Source of the DNA: Actinospineispora eucalypti
Lineage (GTDB): Bacteria > Actinomycetota > Actinomycetes > Mycobacteriales > Pseudonocardiaceae
DNA: 64,000 nucleotides
Assembly: GCA_014208095.1 (NCBI GenBank)
Contig: JACHMT010000001.1
Coordinates: forward strand, 2,604,001-2,668,000
Direction of reading: 5' to 3'
The notes under the pieces were generated by a model. It saw only the letters and a list, made by a program, of their open reading frames with translations, did no database searches and was not told where the DNA came from. This document shows, piece by piece, positions 36,124 to 45,523 of this stretch (its first letter is position 1; each line of letters begins with the position of its first letter). The position numbers and the translations under genes were made by a program.

Positions 36124-36484
36124 GTGCCGGTTCACGGACGGCTTGGACGGCGCGGCCTGGGCGTTCTGCCGCGGCTTGGGTACGGCCCGTTGCGGTTTGG
36201 CGCGGCCCTGTTGCATTCGCCGAATCGAAGCGGCACCGCTGCCTTTGCATGATCATCAGGGCAGGGTGGCCGTTTCGGGCCCGTGAGGCGACCCTGGTGC
36301 CCTGATGATCATCGTTTACATGGTCAGCATGACATGGTGGTCGCCCTCGGACCCCTGGGAGGGCCGTAGTGTCATGGTGACCATGAGCGCGGTCCTGCGG
36401 CGCCCGGCGCAAACGCAACGGGCGCGGCTCAAGCCGCGGCAGACTGCCTAGCCGCGCCGTCCAAGCCATCCCTAAAACCGGCAC
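36124..36484. repeat. Long inverted-repeat element B
   Basis: The 395-bp gap between convergent aroE and the NCS1 permease contains no gene. Left arm 36124-36198 and right arm 36411-36484 are reverse complements over about 74 nt with scattered mismatches (cores GCTTGGACGGCGCGGC and TCTGCCGCGGCTTG). These arms are clearly related to the arms of element A at 20593-20929. The centre is unrelated and forms two further hairpins: about 36249-36312 (ATGATCATCAGGGCA ... TGCCCTGATGATCAT) and 36319-36386 (CATGGTCAGCATGACA ... TGTCATGGTGACCATG). Confidence 0.9.
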
Positions 36485-36502
36485 TGCACCGAACCGCACG
36501 AT

Positions 36503-38113
36503 TTACCCAGGCAGCACGTGCTCCCCGGTCTTGTCCGTGCTCAGGCACAGCGAGCACACGTGCGCCGTGTGCGTCAGGCAGGCGACCACGTCGGGGCGTT
36601 CGAACTCCTGGTCACACACGTGGCAGGCCAGCGTCTCGCCGGACGGGTTGCCGTACTCGTCGTACATGGGCAGCGTGATGCCGTCGTCGGTGCGGCGCAG
36701 GTAGTACCGGCCCTTGGTGGCGATGGCCAGCACCGGCGGCAACACGGTGGCCAGCACGATGGCGACCAGCGGGGAGAACGGCCGCAGGCCCTCGCCGAGC
36801 CCGCCGAAGAAGGCCACGATCGACACCCCGGCGGCCAGCAGCATGGAACCGAAGCCGACCGGGTTCACCGCGTAGAGCATGCCCCGGCGGAACTCCGGTT
36901 TCTTCGGGGAAAGGCCCAGCAGGTACTTGTTGAACACGATGTCCGAGGCGACCACCACGACCCAGGCCATGCCGCAGTTGGCGTAGAAGCCGAGGATGGT
37001 GTTCAGGAAGTCGAACATGTTGGCTTCCATCAGCACCAGCGCGATGAGCAGGTTCACGCCGAGGAACACCAGCCGGCCCGGGTAGCGCTTGGTGACCCGG
37101 GTGAACGAGTTCGTCCAGGCCAGCGAGCCGGAGTAGGCGTTGGTGACGTTGATCTTGATCTGGCTGATCACCACCAGGATCACCGCCAGCGCCATGGCCA
37201 GCCAGCCCGGCATGATGTCCTGGTAGATCTCCAGGAACTGGTGCACCGGCTGGTTGGCGATCGAGGCGCCGCCGCCCGTCGCGCCGGCGATCAGGTACAC
37301 CGCGAGGAACAGCCCGATCACCTGCTTGATCGCGCCGAAGATCACCCAGCCGGGGCCGGCCAGCACCATCGCGGTCCACCAGCGGCGGGCGTTCTCCGGC
37401 GTCTTGGGCGGCATGAATCGCAGGTAGTCGATCTGCTCGGCGATCTGGGCGATCAGCGAAAGGCAGACCCCGGCGCACAGCATGACCGCGCCCAGGCTGG
37501 GTGCGCCCTGGCCCTGCTCGCCCTGGTAGGCGAAGAACGCGCCGACCGAGTCGGGGTGGCTGACCAGCAGGTAGCCGAACGGCAGCACCATCAGCACCAG
37601 CCACAGCGGGGTGGTCCAGACCTGCAGCTTGGACAGCAGCGACATGCCGTAGACCACCAGCGGGAAGATCACCACGGTAGACAGCGCGTAGCCCAGCCAG
37701 AGCGGGATGCCCAGGCCCAGGTTCAAGCCCTGGGCCATGATCGAGCCTTCCAGGGCGAAGAAGATGAACGTGAAGGTGGCGTAGATGACGTTGGTGACCA
37801 CCGAGCCGTAGTAGCCGAAGCCGCTGCCCCGGGTGATCAGGTCCAGGTCCAGGTTGTACCGCGCGGAGTAGTAGGCCAGCGGGAAGCCGGTGAGCGCGAT
37901 GACGACCGCGAACACCGCGATGCCCCAGAGCGCGTTGAACGTGCCGTACGCGATGCCGATGTTCGCGCCGATCGCGAAGTCGGCCAGGTACGCGATGCCT
38001 CCGAGCGCGGAGATCGCAACCACCCCGGTGGACCATTTCCGGTAGCTGCGCGGCGCGAAGCGCAGCGTGTAGTCCTCGAGGGTCTCCCTGGTCGCCGTGG
38101 TCAAATCTGCCAT
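36503..38113 (-). CDS. NCS1-family permease with C-terminal Cys/His cluster
   Basis: A 536-residue permease. Twelve hydrophobic helices fill about residues 30-475 (GGIAYLADFAIGANIG, GSGFGYYGSVVTNVIYATF, INVTNAYSGSLAWTNSFTR), matching NCS1 cytosine/purine/allantoin-type transporters. The last 45 residues are unusual: CHVCDQEFERPDVVACLTHTAHVCSLC holds six Cys and two His spaced like a treble-clef or zinc ribbon, facing the cytosol. It is divergent from the VOC gene that precedes urease, so a nitrogen-rich substrate such as a purine, allantoin or related compound feeding urea production is plausible but unproven. Confidence 0.85.
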   Translation of the reverse strand: MADLTTATRETLEDYTLRFAPRSYRKWSTGVVAISALGGIAYLADFAIGANIGIAYGTFNALWGIAVFAVVIALTGFPLAYYSARYNLDLDLITRGSGFGYYGSVVTNVIYATFTFIFFALEGSIMAQGLNLGLGIPLWLGYALSTVVIFPLVVYGMSLLSKLQVWTTPLWLVLMVLPFGYLLVSHPDSVGAFFAYQGEQGQGAPSLGAVMLCAGVCLSLIAQIAEQIDYLRFMPPKTPENARRWWTAMVLAGPGWVIFGAIKQVIGLFLAVYLIAGATGGGASIANQPVHQFLEIYQDIMPGWLAMALAVILVVISQIKINVTNAYSGSLAWTNSFTRVTKRYPGRLVFLGVNLLIALVLMEANMFDFLNTILGFYANCGMAWVVVVASDIVFNKYLLGLSPKKPEFRRGMLYAVNPVGFGSMLLAAGVSIVAFFGGLGEGLRPFSPLVAIVLATVLPPVLAIATKGRYYLRRTDDGITLPMYDEYGNPSGETLACHVCDQEFERPDVVACLTHTAHVCSLCLSTDKTGEHVLPG

Positions 38114-38262
38114 GCCGATCAGCGTCAGTCGGCGCGGGTATCCCCGGGTTTCCCGACCGTGACTTTTCGGTTACCGGCTGTCCCACTGGTTCGCCCGAGT
38201 GTTGGCTGGCGGCCGAAATGTGACCGTCGCTACGCTGGCCAGCCCCATCCGAGGAGCATCCC

Positions 38263-38664
38263 GTGGCATCTCGACTCAACCCGTACCTGAGCTTCGACGG
38301 CACCGCCCGGCAGGCGATGGAGTTCTACCGCGACGTCTTCGGCGGCGAGCTCGCGCTGCACACCTTCGGCGAGGTCGGCGGCGGGCACGGCGACGACAAC
38401 GACAAGATCATGCACGGCATGCTGGAGACCGACGCCGGCTACACGATCATGGGCGCGGACAACCCGCCGGGCATGCCGTTCCAGCCAGGCAACACGATCA
38501 CGGTCAGCCTCAGCGGCGACGACGGCGACCGGCTGCGCGGCTACTGGGAGCGGCTGGCCGACGGCGGCTCGATAGCGGTTCCCCTGGAGAAGCAGATGTG
38601 GGGCGACGAGTTCGGCATGTGCACCGACCGGTTCGGTACGCCCTGGATGGTCAACATCGGCTGA
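38263..38664 (+). CDS. VOC/PhnB-like family protein
   Basis: A 133-residue protein of the glyoxalase/PhnB-type vicinal oxygen chelate fold: [26 protein letters not shown] at the start (in parts), [15 protein letters not shown] in the middle, and [17 protein letters not shown] at the end. These are classic DUF1428/PhnB-like signatures without assured enzyme activity. The usual metal ligands are not fully conserved. GTG start with GAGGAGC upstream. It stands 65 bp before ureA, is divergent from the permease, and may be transcribed with urease. Confidence 0.82.
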   Translation: MASRLNPYLSFDGTARQAMEFYRDVFGGELALHTFGEVGGGHGDDNDKIMHGMLETDAGYTIMGADNPPGMPFQPGNTITVSLSGDDGDRLRGYWERLADGGSIAVPLEKQMWGDEFGMCTDRFGTPWMVNIG

Positions 38665-38729
38665 TACCGGTAACACCGGCGACACACCCGGGTGACACGA
38701 TCTCCCGCACCGGACGAAGGGAGATCGCG

Positions 38730-39032
38730 GTGTTGCTGTCCCCGCATGAGCAGGAGCGGCTGCTGGTTCACCTGGCCGCGCGGCTGGCCCAGGAGCGCCG
38801 CGACCGGGGGTTGAAGCTGAACTATCCCGAAGCGGTCGCGGTGATCAGCTCGTTCGTGCTGGAAGGCGCCAGGGACGGGCGCTCGGTGGCCGACCTGATG
38901 GCCGCCGGGCAGCGCGTGCTCACCCGGGACGACGTGATGGACGGCGTGCCCGAGATGATCACTTCCGTCCAGGTGGAGGCCACCTTCCCGGACGGCACCA
39001 AGCTGGTCACCGTGCATCGGCCCGTCCAGTGA
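38730..39032 (+). CDS. ureA: Urease subunit gamma
   Basis: A 100-residue structural subunit with the normal UreA length. It opens [26 protein letters not shown] (in parts), followed by [23 protein letters not shown], the most conserved UreA stretch, and ends [11 protein letters not shown]. The GTG at 38730 follows GAAGGGAG, which fixes the start. It overlaps ureB by 4 bp. With ureB and ureC it forms the (alpha-beta-gamma)3 urease that hydrolyses urea to ammonia and carbamate. Confidence 0.96.
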   Translation: MLLSPHEQERLLVHLAARLAQERRDRGLKLNYPEAVAVISSFVLEGARDGRSVADLMAAGQRVLTRDDVMDGVPEMITSVQVEATFPDGTKLVTVHRPVQ

Positions 39033-39358
39033 TCCCGGGGGAGTACGTGCTCGCCGGCGCCGCCGTGCCGGTGGAGGGCGAGATCGTCGAGCTGACCGTG
39101 GTGAACACCGGCGACCGGCCCGTCCAGGTCGGTTCGCACTACCACTTCGCCGCCGCGAACCCGGCGCTGGAGTTCGACCGGGAAGTGGCGCACGGACATC
39201 GCCTGGCCGTGCCGGCGGGCACCGCCGTGCGGTTCGAGCCGGGCCTGGAGCGGGTGGTCGCGCTGACCCCGCTGGGCGGCACCGCCACCGTTCCCGGGCT
39301 GCGTTTGACCCACCCCGGCGCCTCCGGCGCCTCACCATCCCCCGGGCTGGACTCGTGA
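39029..39358 (+). CDS. ureB: Urease subunit beta
   Basis: A 109-residue urease beta subunit. [17 protein letters not shown] opens it, [27 protein letters not shown] (in parts) is the central signature, and GTAVRFEPG follows. The 14-residue C-terminal tail ([13 protein letters not shown]) is variable. It starts at GTG 39029 overlapping the ureA stop and overlaps ureC by 4 bp, so ureA, ureB and ureC are translationally coupled. Confidence 0.96.
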   Translation: MIPGEYVLAGAAVPVEGEIVELTVVNTGDRPVQVGSHYHFAAANPALEFDREVAHGHRLAVPAGTAVRFEPGLERVVALTPLGGTATVPGLRLTHPGASGASPSPGLDS

Positions 39359-41076
39359 GCTGGCACATCGAGCGCGAGCGCTACGCGGAGCTGTACGGCC
39401 CGACCACCGGTGACCGGGTGCGGTTGGCCGACACCGACCTGTTCATCGAGGTCACCGAGGACCGCTGCCGGGGTCCGCGCGGCGGGGACGAGGTGGTCTT
39501 CGGCGGCGGCAAGGTGATCCGCGAGTCGATGGGCCAGGCGCGGGCCTCCCGCGCCGAGGGAGCGCCGGACCTGGTGATCACCGGTGCGCTGGTGCTGGAC
39601 CACTGGGGCGTGGTGAAGGCCGACGTCGGGGTGCGGGACGGCCGCATCGTCGCGCTGGGCAAGGCCGGCAACCCGGACACCATGGACGGGGTCTCGCCCG
39701 AGCTGGTGATCGGCCCGGGCACCGAGATCATCGCCGGCAACGGGCTGATCCTGACCGCCGGCGCGGTGGACTGCCACGTGCACCTGATCAGCCCCACCCA
39801 GGTCCCGGAGGCGGTGGGCTCCGGGGTTACCACGCTGATCGGCGGGGGCACCGGGCCGGCCGAGGGCACCAAGGCGACCACGGTGACGCCGGGCGAGTGG
39901 TACCTGGCCCGGATGTTGCGCGCGATGGACGGGCTGCCGGTGAACGTGGCGCTGCTCGGCAAGGGCAACACCGTGGGGTTGCCGGCGCTGCGCGAGCAGG
40001 TCGCGGCCGGGGCGTCCGGGTTCAAGCTGCACGAGGACTGGGGTTCCACGCCGGCCGCGATCGACGCCTGCCTGCGGGTGGCCGAGGAGACCGGGGTGCA
40101 GGTGGCCATCCACACCGACACCCTCAACGAGGCCGGCTACGTGGCCGACACCCTGGCCGCGATCGCCGGCCGGGGCATCCACGCCTACCACACCGAGGGG
40201 GCCGGCGGCGGGCACGCGCCGGACATCATCACCGTGGCCGGCGAGCCGAACGTGCTGCCCAGCTCGACCAACCCGACCCGCCCGCACACGGTCAACACGC
40301 TGGACGAGCACCTTGACATGCTGATGGTCTGCCACCACCTGAAGCCGTCGGTGCCGGAGGACCTGGCGTTCGCGGAGAGCCGGATCCGCCCGTCCACCAT
40401 CGCCGCCGAGGACCTGCTGCACGACCTCGGCGCGATCTCCATGATCGGCTCGGACAGCCAGGCGATGGGCCGGGTGGGCGAGGTGGTCATCCGTACCTGG
40501 CAGACCGCGCACGTGGGGAAGAAGCGGTGGGGGTCGCTGCCGGGGGACGGCGCGGCGGACAACCTGCGCGCCCGCCGGTATGTGGCCAAGTACACGATCT
40601 GCCCGGCGGTGGCGCACGGCCTGGATCACGAGATCGGCTCCGTGGAACCCGGCAAGCTGGCCGACCTGGTGCTCTGGCAGCCGGCGTTCTTCGGCGTGCG
40701 GCCGTCGGTGGTGCTGAAGGGCGGTTTCATCGCCTGGGCCGCGATGGGCGACGCCAACGCGTCCATCCCGACCCCGCAGCCGGTGCTGCCTCGGCCGATG
40801 TTCGGCGCGTCCCCCGAGGGCGCTTCGGACACGTCGGTGCACTTCGTCGCGCCGGGGGCGCTGTCCGGTGACCTGGCGGACCGGCTGGCGGTGCGCCGGC
40901 GCCTGGTGCCCACCCGGGACACCCGCGCGGTGCGCAAGGCGGACCTGCCGAACAACGACGCGCTGCCCCGCATCGAGGTGGACCCGGAGACCTTCACCGT
41001 GCGGGTGGACGGCGAGGTGGTGGAGGAGGCGCCGGCCACCGAGCTACCGATGGCCCAGCGGTACCACCTTTTCTAA
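39355..41076 (+). CDS. ureC: Urease subunit alpha
   Basis: A 573-residue catalytic subunit. The nickel ligands and active site are all visible: His141 and His143 (DCHVHL), the carbamylated Lys224 (FKLHEDWG), His in [10 protein letters not shown], the His-rich [13 protein letters not shown] loop, the flap CHHL and Asp367 ([10 protein letters not shown]). The length is standard. It starts at GTG overlapping ureB. A strong terminator-like hairpin lies 95 bp downstream, and the accessory genes ureFGD appear only 1.66 kb later, unlike the usual contiguous ureABCFGD. Confidence 0.97.
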   Translation: MSWHIERERYAELYGPTTGDRVRLADTDLFIEVTEDRCRGPRGGDEVVFGGGKVIRESMGQARASRAEGAPDLVITGALVLDHWGVVKADVGVRDGRIVALGKAGNPDTMDGVSPELVIGPGTEIIAGNGLILTAGAVDCHVHLISPTQVPEAVGSGVTTLIGGGTGPAEGTKATTVTPGEWYLARMLRAMDGLPVNVALLGKGNTVGLPALREQVAAGASGFKLHEDWGSTPAAIDACLRVAEETGVQVAIHTDTLNEAGYVADTLAAIAGRGIHAYHTEGAGGGHAPDIITVAGEPNVLPSSTNPTRPHTVNTLDEHLDMLMVCHHLKPSVPEDLAFAESRIRPSTIAAEDLLHDLGAISMIGSDSQAMGRVGEVVIRTWQTAHVGKKRWGSLPGDGAADNLRARRYVAKYTICPAVAHGLDHEIGSVEPGKLADLVLWQPAFFGVRPSVVLKGGFIAWAAMGDANASIPTPQPVLPRPMFGASPEGASDTSVHFVAPGALSGDLADRLAVRRRLVPTRDTRAVRKADLPNNDALPRIEVDPETFTVRVDGEVVEEAPATELPMAQRYHLF

Positions 41077-41171
41077 TTTTGTTTTACGTTGAACAACAGA
41101 CGTAACTTCCGTCACACGTGCTTCGTTAAGGAATTGTAAGGCCGGAGCCCGTGGGGGACGGGCGTGCGAGG

Positions 41172-41216
41172 CAAGGGCCGCCGTACGGGGTAAGGGGGTG
41201 CCGACGGCGGCCCTTG
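41172..41216. terminator. Hairpin terminator after ureC
   Basis: A perfect 13-bp stem (CAAGGGCCGCCGT at 41172-41184, ACGGCGGCCCTTG at 41204-41216) with a 19-nt loop is followed by TCCTTTT. It lies between ureC and the convergent DUF4236-associated pair, and could end transcription from both sides. Confidence 0.7.
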
Positions 41217-41228
41217 TCCTTTTGGCGT

Positions 41229-41450
41229 TCAGCCGCGCCGGCCGGGCAGCCAGGAGAAGTCGACGCCGCAGGTCAGGGTGCTCCAAGCCGGGTGGCGTGG
41301 CGGGACGGCGGCCAGCCGCGCCTCCTCCTCCAGCCAGTGCGCCGCCGACACCGCCATGCCGTCGATCTCGGCCTGCTCGCGGTAGGCCCGGACCCGGGCC
41401 AACTCGGCCAGGCGTGCGACCTCGTCGTCGCCACTCCCGCGCGAACACAT
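41229..41450 (-). CDS. Small hypothetical protein paired with the DUF4236-like gene
   Basis: A 73-residue protein, MCSRGSGDDEVARLAELARV followed by a helical AEIDGMAVSAAHWLEEEARLA and ending LTCGVDFSWLPGRRG. No domain is recognised. Its ATG overlaps the stop of the upstream gene (TGATG), so the two are translated together. It ends 12 bp from the terminator hairpin that it shares with ureC. Its role is presumably tied to the larger partner. Confidence 0.6.
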   Translation of the reverse strand: MCSRGSGDDEVARLAELARVRAYREQAEIDGMAVSAAHWLEEEARLAAVPPRHPAWSTLTCGVDFSWLPGRRG

Positions 41451-42346
41451 CAGTCGGCCCGCACGGTGGCCAGGAAGGCGGCGAGGTGGGGCTCGCCGAC
41501 CAGGTCCAGCGGCGCGAGCGTCGCGGTGCCGGTGAGCAGTTCGCTGGCCGCTTCCCGGAGGATTTCCAGGGCGTTCGCCCGATGCCACGGCACGCCGCTC
41601 AGCCGCGCCCGTTCCAGCCGGGCCGCCAGTGTCGGGGCGACGCGCGGCGGACCGCCCGCGTGCTGGAGCGCGACGACCCGGGCCGAGCGCAGTCCGGGGG
41701 CGACCGCGAACGTCTCGCGCACGGTGAGCAGCACATGCGACGCGATCGCGGTCGCCCGGTGGCATCCGCGCAGGGCTCCGACGCCCGGGACCGTGGTGAC
41801 CAGGGACACCTCCGCCCCGATCACTCCGACCGCCGCCGCCGGCGCCTCGTGGTCGTCGAACGCCTCGGTGAGCGCGCTCAGCACCGCCGACGGTTCGTTG
41901 TGCAGCAGTCGCTGCCAGCCCCGGTCCAGTCGCTGCTGCAGGTGCCGGTGCAGGTGGTGCCGTTCGCGCTCGAGCTGCCTGATCTCGTGCTCGGCCGTCG
42001 TGCGGGCGTCGGCGAGGGCCTGCCGGCGAAGGGAGCGCTGGAACGGCCCGAGCCCGGCCAGCACCCGCTTCCGGTGCCGGACGACGACCGAGGCGGCGTT
42101 CACCTCCGGGGGCGGTGGCGCCTCCGGCGCCCGGGCCGGCGGAAAATCCCGTCGGTGCAGGTTGTGCAGCTGGTCGAGGGCCGGCTGGAGCCGGCCGGCC
42201 CGCAGGTGCTGCTCGGCCTCGGCGAGCGCCTGGCGGGAGGCGTTCGGGCACCGGGCGCCCGTAGACGGCGCGTCGATGCTGGTGCGCAGGCCCGTGCCGG
42301 AGGCGCGGATGCGCACCCCGGGCGCGGCCTTGAACGAGAACGGCAT
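41450..42346 (-). CDS. Protein with DUF4236-like N-terminus and coiled-coil middle
   Basis: A 298-residue protein of unknown function. It starts MPFSFKAAPGVRIRASGTGLRTSI, which follows the MPFRFRxxxxxxPGVRxNxSxxGxxxSxG pattern of DUF4236. Residues about 50-70 look like a TPR-like helix pair (AEAEQHLRAGRLQPALDQLHNL), and about 110-150 a charged helix (HEIRQLERERHHLHRHLQQR). The remainder is mixed. Reversed relative to urease and placed inside the urease cluster, it looks like a late insertion. The ATG has GGAAAG upstream. The small gene 41229-41450 follows by TGATG overlap. Confidence 0.6.
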   Translation of the reverse strand: MPFSFKAAPGVRIRASGTGLRTSIDAPSTGARCPNASRQALAEAEQHLRAGRLQPALDQLHNLHRRDFPPARAPEAPPPPEVNAASVVVRHRKRVLAGLGPFQRSLRRQALADARTTAEHEIRQLERERHHLHRHLQQRLDRGWQRLLHNEPSAVLSALTEAFDDHEAPAAAVGVIGAEVSLVTTVPGVGALRGCHRATAIASHVLLTVRETFAVAPGLRSARVVALQHAGGPPRVAPTLAARLERARLSGVPWHRANALEILREAASELLTGTATLAPLDLVGEPHLAAFLATVRAD

Positions 42347-42549
42347 GGCATCTTTCCGCTCTGCTTCGCGCGGTCCCGTCGAGGGAGGGCAGTGGGCATA
42401 GCGCCGGTTGGCCTAATGCCGTTAACCCGGGGCGGGTATCGAGGCCGGTTCGTGACCTGCGCGCGAGGTTTTCGAGACCGGCAACAGCGAGTCCAGGTGG
42501 CTCGCGCGGGCCGTTCAGGTAGGGCTGCCCGGCCAGCCGGGGGTCGGTC

Positions 42550-42729
42550 ATGGGGTCGGTCATGGCCAGCGCGGTGATGAACGTGGCGCTGCCGGCGCAC
42601 GGCGGGTCGCCGGAGGCGTTGTCGGCCAGTTACAACCTGGCCGTCGCGGCGACCGCCGGGCTCACGCTGTCGATGGCCCTGCTGGCCGCCGTCGGCCTGC
42701 GCCCCGGTCGGCCGGGCTCACCCGGGTAG
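42550..42729 (+). pseudogene. Remnant of an MFS transporter C-terminus
   Basis: A 59-codon frame encodes MGSVMASAVMNVALPAHGG, then SASYNLAVAATAGLTLSMALLAAVGL with the look of a last transmembrane helix of a DHA2-type drug exporter. Nothing upstream continues the protein: the frame is closed by TAG at 42520. It lies 11 bp before ureF. It is probably the debris of a transporter cut when the urease cluster was disturbed. The rest of the 42347-42739 gap shows no gene. Confidence 0.4.
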
Positions 42730-42739
42730 ATTCCTCGCG

Positions 42740-43420
42740 ATGAAGCTCGGGGGGTTGTTGCTGCTGGCGGACTCGCGGCTGCCGTCCGGCGGGCACGTCC
42801 ACTCGGGCGGGGTGGAGGCGCAGGTCGACCGGGGGTTGATCCGGGATCCGTCCGACCTGGCGCTGTTCCTGGACGCGCGGATCCGCACCGCCGGCCTGTG
42901 TGCCTCGGCATTCGCGGCGGTCGGTGCTCTGGTCTCCGGGCGCGACTGGCTGCCCTGGGACCGCGCGGTGGACGTGCGCACGCCGGTGCACGGGCTGCGC
43001 GAGGCCTCCCGGGCGCAGGGGGCGGCGCTGCTGCGCACCGCCCGCCAGGCCTGGCCGGCGGGCGAGGGCCTGCGCGCGCTGGCCGAGCTGGGCCGGCCCC
43101 ACCATCCGCTGGTGCTCGGTGCCGCATCGGCGGCCGCCGGGGCGGGTCCGGAGCAGGCGGCCGCGCTGGCGGTGCACCACCTGGTGGGCGGCGCGGCCAC
43201 CGCCGCTGTCCGGCTGCTCGGGCTGGATCCGCTGCGGGTGGCCGCCGTGCAGGCCGGGCTGGTGCCGCTGGCCGACCGGACCACTGCCCAGGGGGTCGAG
43301 GCCGCGCGCGCCTCGGTCGCCGCCGACGACCCGGACCTGCTGCCGGCCGACACCACGCCCCTGCCGGACATCGCGGCCGAACTGCACCACGCCTCGGAGG
43401 TGACCCTCTTTGCATCTTGA
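42740..43420 (+). CDS. ureF: Urease accessory protein UreF
   Basis: A 226-residue helical chaperone needed for nickel insertion, acting with UreD and Ure[28 protein letters not shown] (in parts) is the UreF opening. [20 protein letters not shown] and [22 protein letters not shown] follow. The length is normal. It overlaps ureG by 11 bp. It is separated from ureC by the reversed DUF4236-like pair, so ureFGD needs its own promoter or read-through past the terminator. Confidence 0.93.
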   Translation: MKLGGLLLLADSRLPSGGHVHSGGVEAQVDRGLIRDPSDLALFLDARIRTAGLCASAFAAVGALVSGRDWLPWDRAVDVRTPVHGLREASRAQGAALLRTARQAWPAGEGLRALAELGRPHHPLVLGAASAAAGAGPEQAAALAVHHLVGGAATAAVRLLGLDPLRVAAVQAGLVPLADRTTAQGVEAARASVAADDPDLLPADTTPLPDIAAELHHASEVTLFAS

Positions 43421-44063
43421 CCATACGAAGCACGAGCACGCACCGCTGCCCGCCGGAACCCGCCGGGAGCTGCGCATCGGGATCGGCGGCCCGGTCGGCG
43501 GCGGGAAGACCGCGCTGGTCGCGGCGCTGTGCAAGCAGCTGCGCGACGAGCTGTCGGTGGCCGTGGTGACCAACGACATCTACACCGAGGAGGACGCCGA
43601 GTTCCTCCGCCGCCACGCGGTCCTGCCGGACGACCGGATCCGCGCGGTGCGCACCGGCTGCTGCCCGCACACCGCCATCCGCGACGACATCACCGCCAAC
43701 CTGGCCGCCGTCGAGGAGCTGGTCGCCGCGCACGACCCCGATCTGGTGCTGGTGGAGAGCGGCGGGGACAACCTGACCGCGACCTTCAGCTACGGCCTCA
43801 TCGACGCGCAGATCTTCGTGGTGGACGTGGCCGGCGGGGACAAGGTGCCGCGCAAGGGCGGCCCCGGCGTCATTCGCTCCGACCTGCTGGTGATCAACAA
43901 GGTGGATCTGGCGCCGCTGGTCGGGGCCGACCTCGAGGTCATGCGCTCGGACGCGGAGCGGGTGCGGGAGGGCCGGCCGACCGTGTTCACCTCGCTCCGG
44001 CAGAACCCCGAGGCGCCGGACGTGGTCGGCTGGATCCGCCAACGCCGGGCTCTCGTTACGTGA
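43410..44063 (+). CDS. ureG: Urease accessory GTPase UreG
   Basis: A 217-residue SIMIBI GTPase that delivers nickel. P-loop [21 protein letters not shown] (in parts), switch region [15 protein letters not shown], the nickel-binding CPH motif in [12 protein letters not shown], Walker B LVESGGDN, and the guanine motif VINKVDLA. The short His-bearing N-terminus ([10 protein letters not shown]) may store nickel. No ureE gene lies in the window, as in most actinobacteria. TTG start at 43410 overlapping ureF. It ends 13 bp before ureD. Confidence 0.96.
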   Translation: MHLDHTKHEHAPLPAGTRRELRIGIGGPVGGGKTALVAALCKQLRDELSVAVVTNDIYTEEDAEFLRRHAVLPDDRIRAVRTGCCPHTAIRDDITANLAAVEELVAAHDPDLVLVESGGDNLTATFSYGLIDAQIFVVDVAGGDKVPRKGGPGVIRSDLLVINKVDLAPLVGADLEVMRSDAERVREGRPTVFTSLRQNPEAPDVVGWIRQRRALVT

Positions 44064-44076
44064 AGGCCCTCCCCAC

Positions 44077-44829
44077 GTGAAGGCCCTCGCCGAGCTGGAC
44101 GTCGAACCGGGCCAGCGCATCCGCTGGCGCACCCGGCCGCCGGTGGTGGTGCGCCGCACCGGCCCGGCACGGGTGCACCTGGTGCAGGCGGCCGGGGGGC
44201 CGCTCGGCGGGGACGAGCTGGAACTGCGGTTGCGGCTGGCCGAAGGAACCGAGCTGACCGTGGGTTCGGCCGGCGCCACGGTGGCCCAGCCGTCCCGCTC
44301 GGACGACGCCGGGCCGGCCCGCTGGACCGTCACGGCCGAGCTGGCCGAGGGCGCGCGGCTGCGCTGGTGGCCGGAGCCGACGGTGGTCTGCGACCGGGCG
44401 AGGCTGCACACCGAGTTCCGCCTGGCCGTGGCCGAAGGCGCGGCCGCGCTGGTCCGGGAGGAGGTACGACTGGGCCGGTACGGGCAGGCCGGCGGCGCCT
44501 ACCGGGGCGCGCTCACCGCCGACCACGCCGGGGCGCCGCTGCTCCGGCACACCACCGTGCTGGACGGCGCGGACCCCGCGCTGACCGGGCCGGGTGGCAC
44601 ATCCGGCGCACGGCATGTGGTGACCGTGCTGGGGGTCGGCGCGGTCACCGGGCCGGCCGGCGACACCCCGGCCTCGGGGGAGCGGCCGGGCCTGCGATGG
44701 GCCTGCCACCGGCTGGCCGGGCCGGGCTGGTTACTGGTCGGGATCGGTGCGGACGGGGCGGCGCTCGCCGAGGTGGCCTACCGATTCACGCCCGAGGTGG
44801 CCCTTCTGGGACAGCCCGCCGGCGGGTGA
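44077..44829 (+). CDS. ureD: Urease accessory protein UreD
   Basis: A 250-residue scaffold of the nickel-insertion complex. RTRPPVVVRRTGPARVHLVQAAGGPLGGDELELRL (in parts) is the UreD/UreH core, with GEELTV-type TELTVGSAGATVAQPS and LRWWPEPTVVC following. The start (GTG 44077) lies just after an oddly repeated sequence: ACGTGAAGGCCCTC occurs twice in a row, once at the end of ureG and once spanning this start. It is the last urease gene; a GNAT gene follows after 10 bp. Confidence 0.9.
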   Translation: MKALAELDVEPGQRIRWRTRPPVVVRRTGPARVHLVQAAGGPLGGDELELRLRLAEGTELTVGSAGATVAQPSRSDDAGPARWTVTAELAEGARLRWWPEPTVVCDRARLHTEFRLAVAEGAAALVREEVRLGRYGQAGGAYRGALTADHAGAPLLRHTTVLDGADPALTGPGGTSGARHVVTVLGVGAVTGPAGDTPASGERPGLRWACHRLAGPGWLLVGIGADGAALAEVAYRFTPEVALLGQPAGG

Positions 44830-44839
44830 CGATGCCCGG

Positions 44840-45523
44840 GTGCCGATCAACGAGCTTGGCCAGCCGATAGGGCGGCCCCTGCCGGAATGGACCCCGCGAC
44901 CCATGCCCACCGCTTCCGAGCTGGTGGGCCGGTACTGCCGCTTGGAGCGGCTGGACCCGGACCGGCACGCCGAGGGGTTGTTCGCCGCCGACCGCCGGGA
45001 CACGCGTGGGGAGAGCTGGACCTACCTACCCTACGGCCCGTTCCCGGACCTGGACGACTACCGGAAATGGCTGGCCGCGGCGGCCGAGCCGGCCGACCCC
45101 CGGTTCTACGCGATCGTCGACGCGGCGGAGCGGCCGCTTGGGGTGCTCAGCCTGATGCGGATGCAGCCCGAGTTCGGGGTCATCGAGGTCGGCCACGTGC
45201 ACTACTCACCGGCGCTGCAACGCACCCGGGAGGCCACCGAGGCCCAGTACCTGGTGGGCCGGTACGTGTTCGACGAGCTGGGTTACCGGCGGTGGGAGTG
45301 GAAGTGCGACGCACTGAACGACCCCTCCCGCGCCGCCGCCGAGCGCCTCGGGTTCCGCTACGAGGGGACGTTCCGCCAGGCCACGGTGGTGAAGGGTCGG
45401 AACAGGGACACCGCGTGGTACTCCATCCTCGACGCCGAGTGGCCGGCGCTGCGGGACCGCTTCGAACAGTGGTTGCGTCCGGACAACTTTGAACCGGCTG
45501 GCCGCCAGCGCTCGCCCCTGTAG
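44840..45523 (+). CDS. GNAT-family acetyltransferase
   Basis: A 227-residue acetyltransferase of the RimJ/RimL-like GNAT_3 type. The GTG start gives PINELGQPIGRPLPEWTPRP, the usual opening of this family. Further features are LERLDPDRHAEGLF, IGVLSLMRMQPE-like GVLSLMRMQPEFGVIEVGHVHYSP, the acetyl-CoA region RTREATEAQYLVGRYVFDELGYRRWEWKCDALN (in parts), and RAAAERLGFRYEGTFRQATV. The substrate may be a protein N-terminus or a small amine. It closely follows ureD and may be cotranscribed. The 253 bp after it, up to the transposase, hold no further gene. Confidence 0.88.
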   Translation: MPINELGQPIGRPLPEWTPRPMPTASELVGRYCRLERLDPDRHAEGLFAADRRDTRGESWTYLPYGPFPDLDDYRKWLAAAAEPADPRFYAIVDAAERPLGVLSLMRMQPEFGVIEVGHVHYSPALQRTREATEAQYLVGRYVFDELGYRRWEWKCDALNDPSRAAAERLGFRYEGTFRQATVVKGRNRDTAWYSILDAEWPALRDRFEQWLRPDNFEPAGRQRSPL

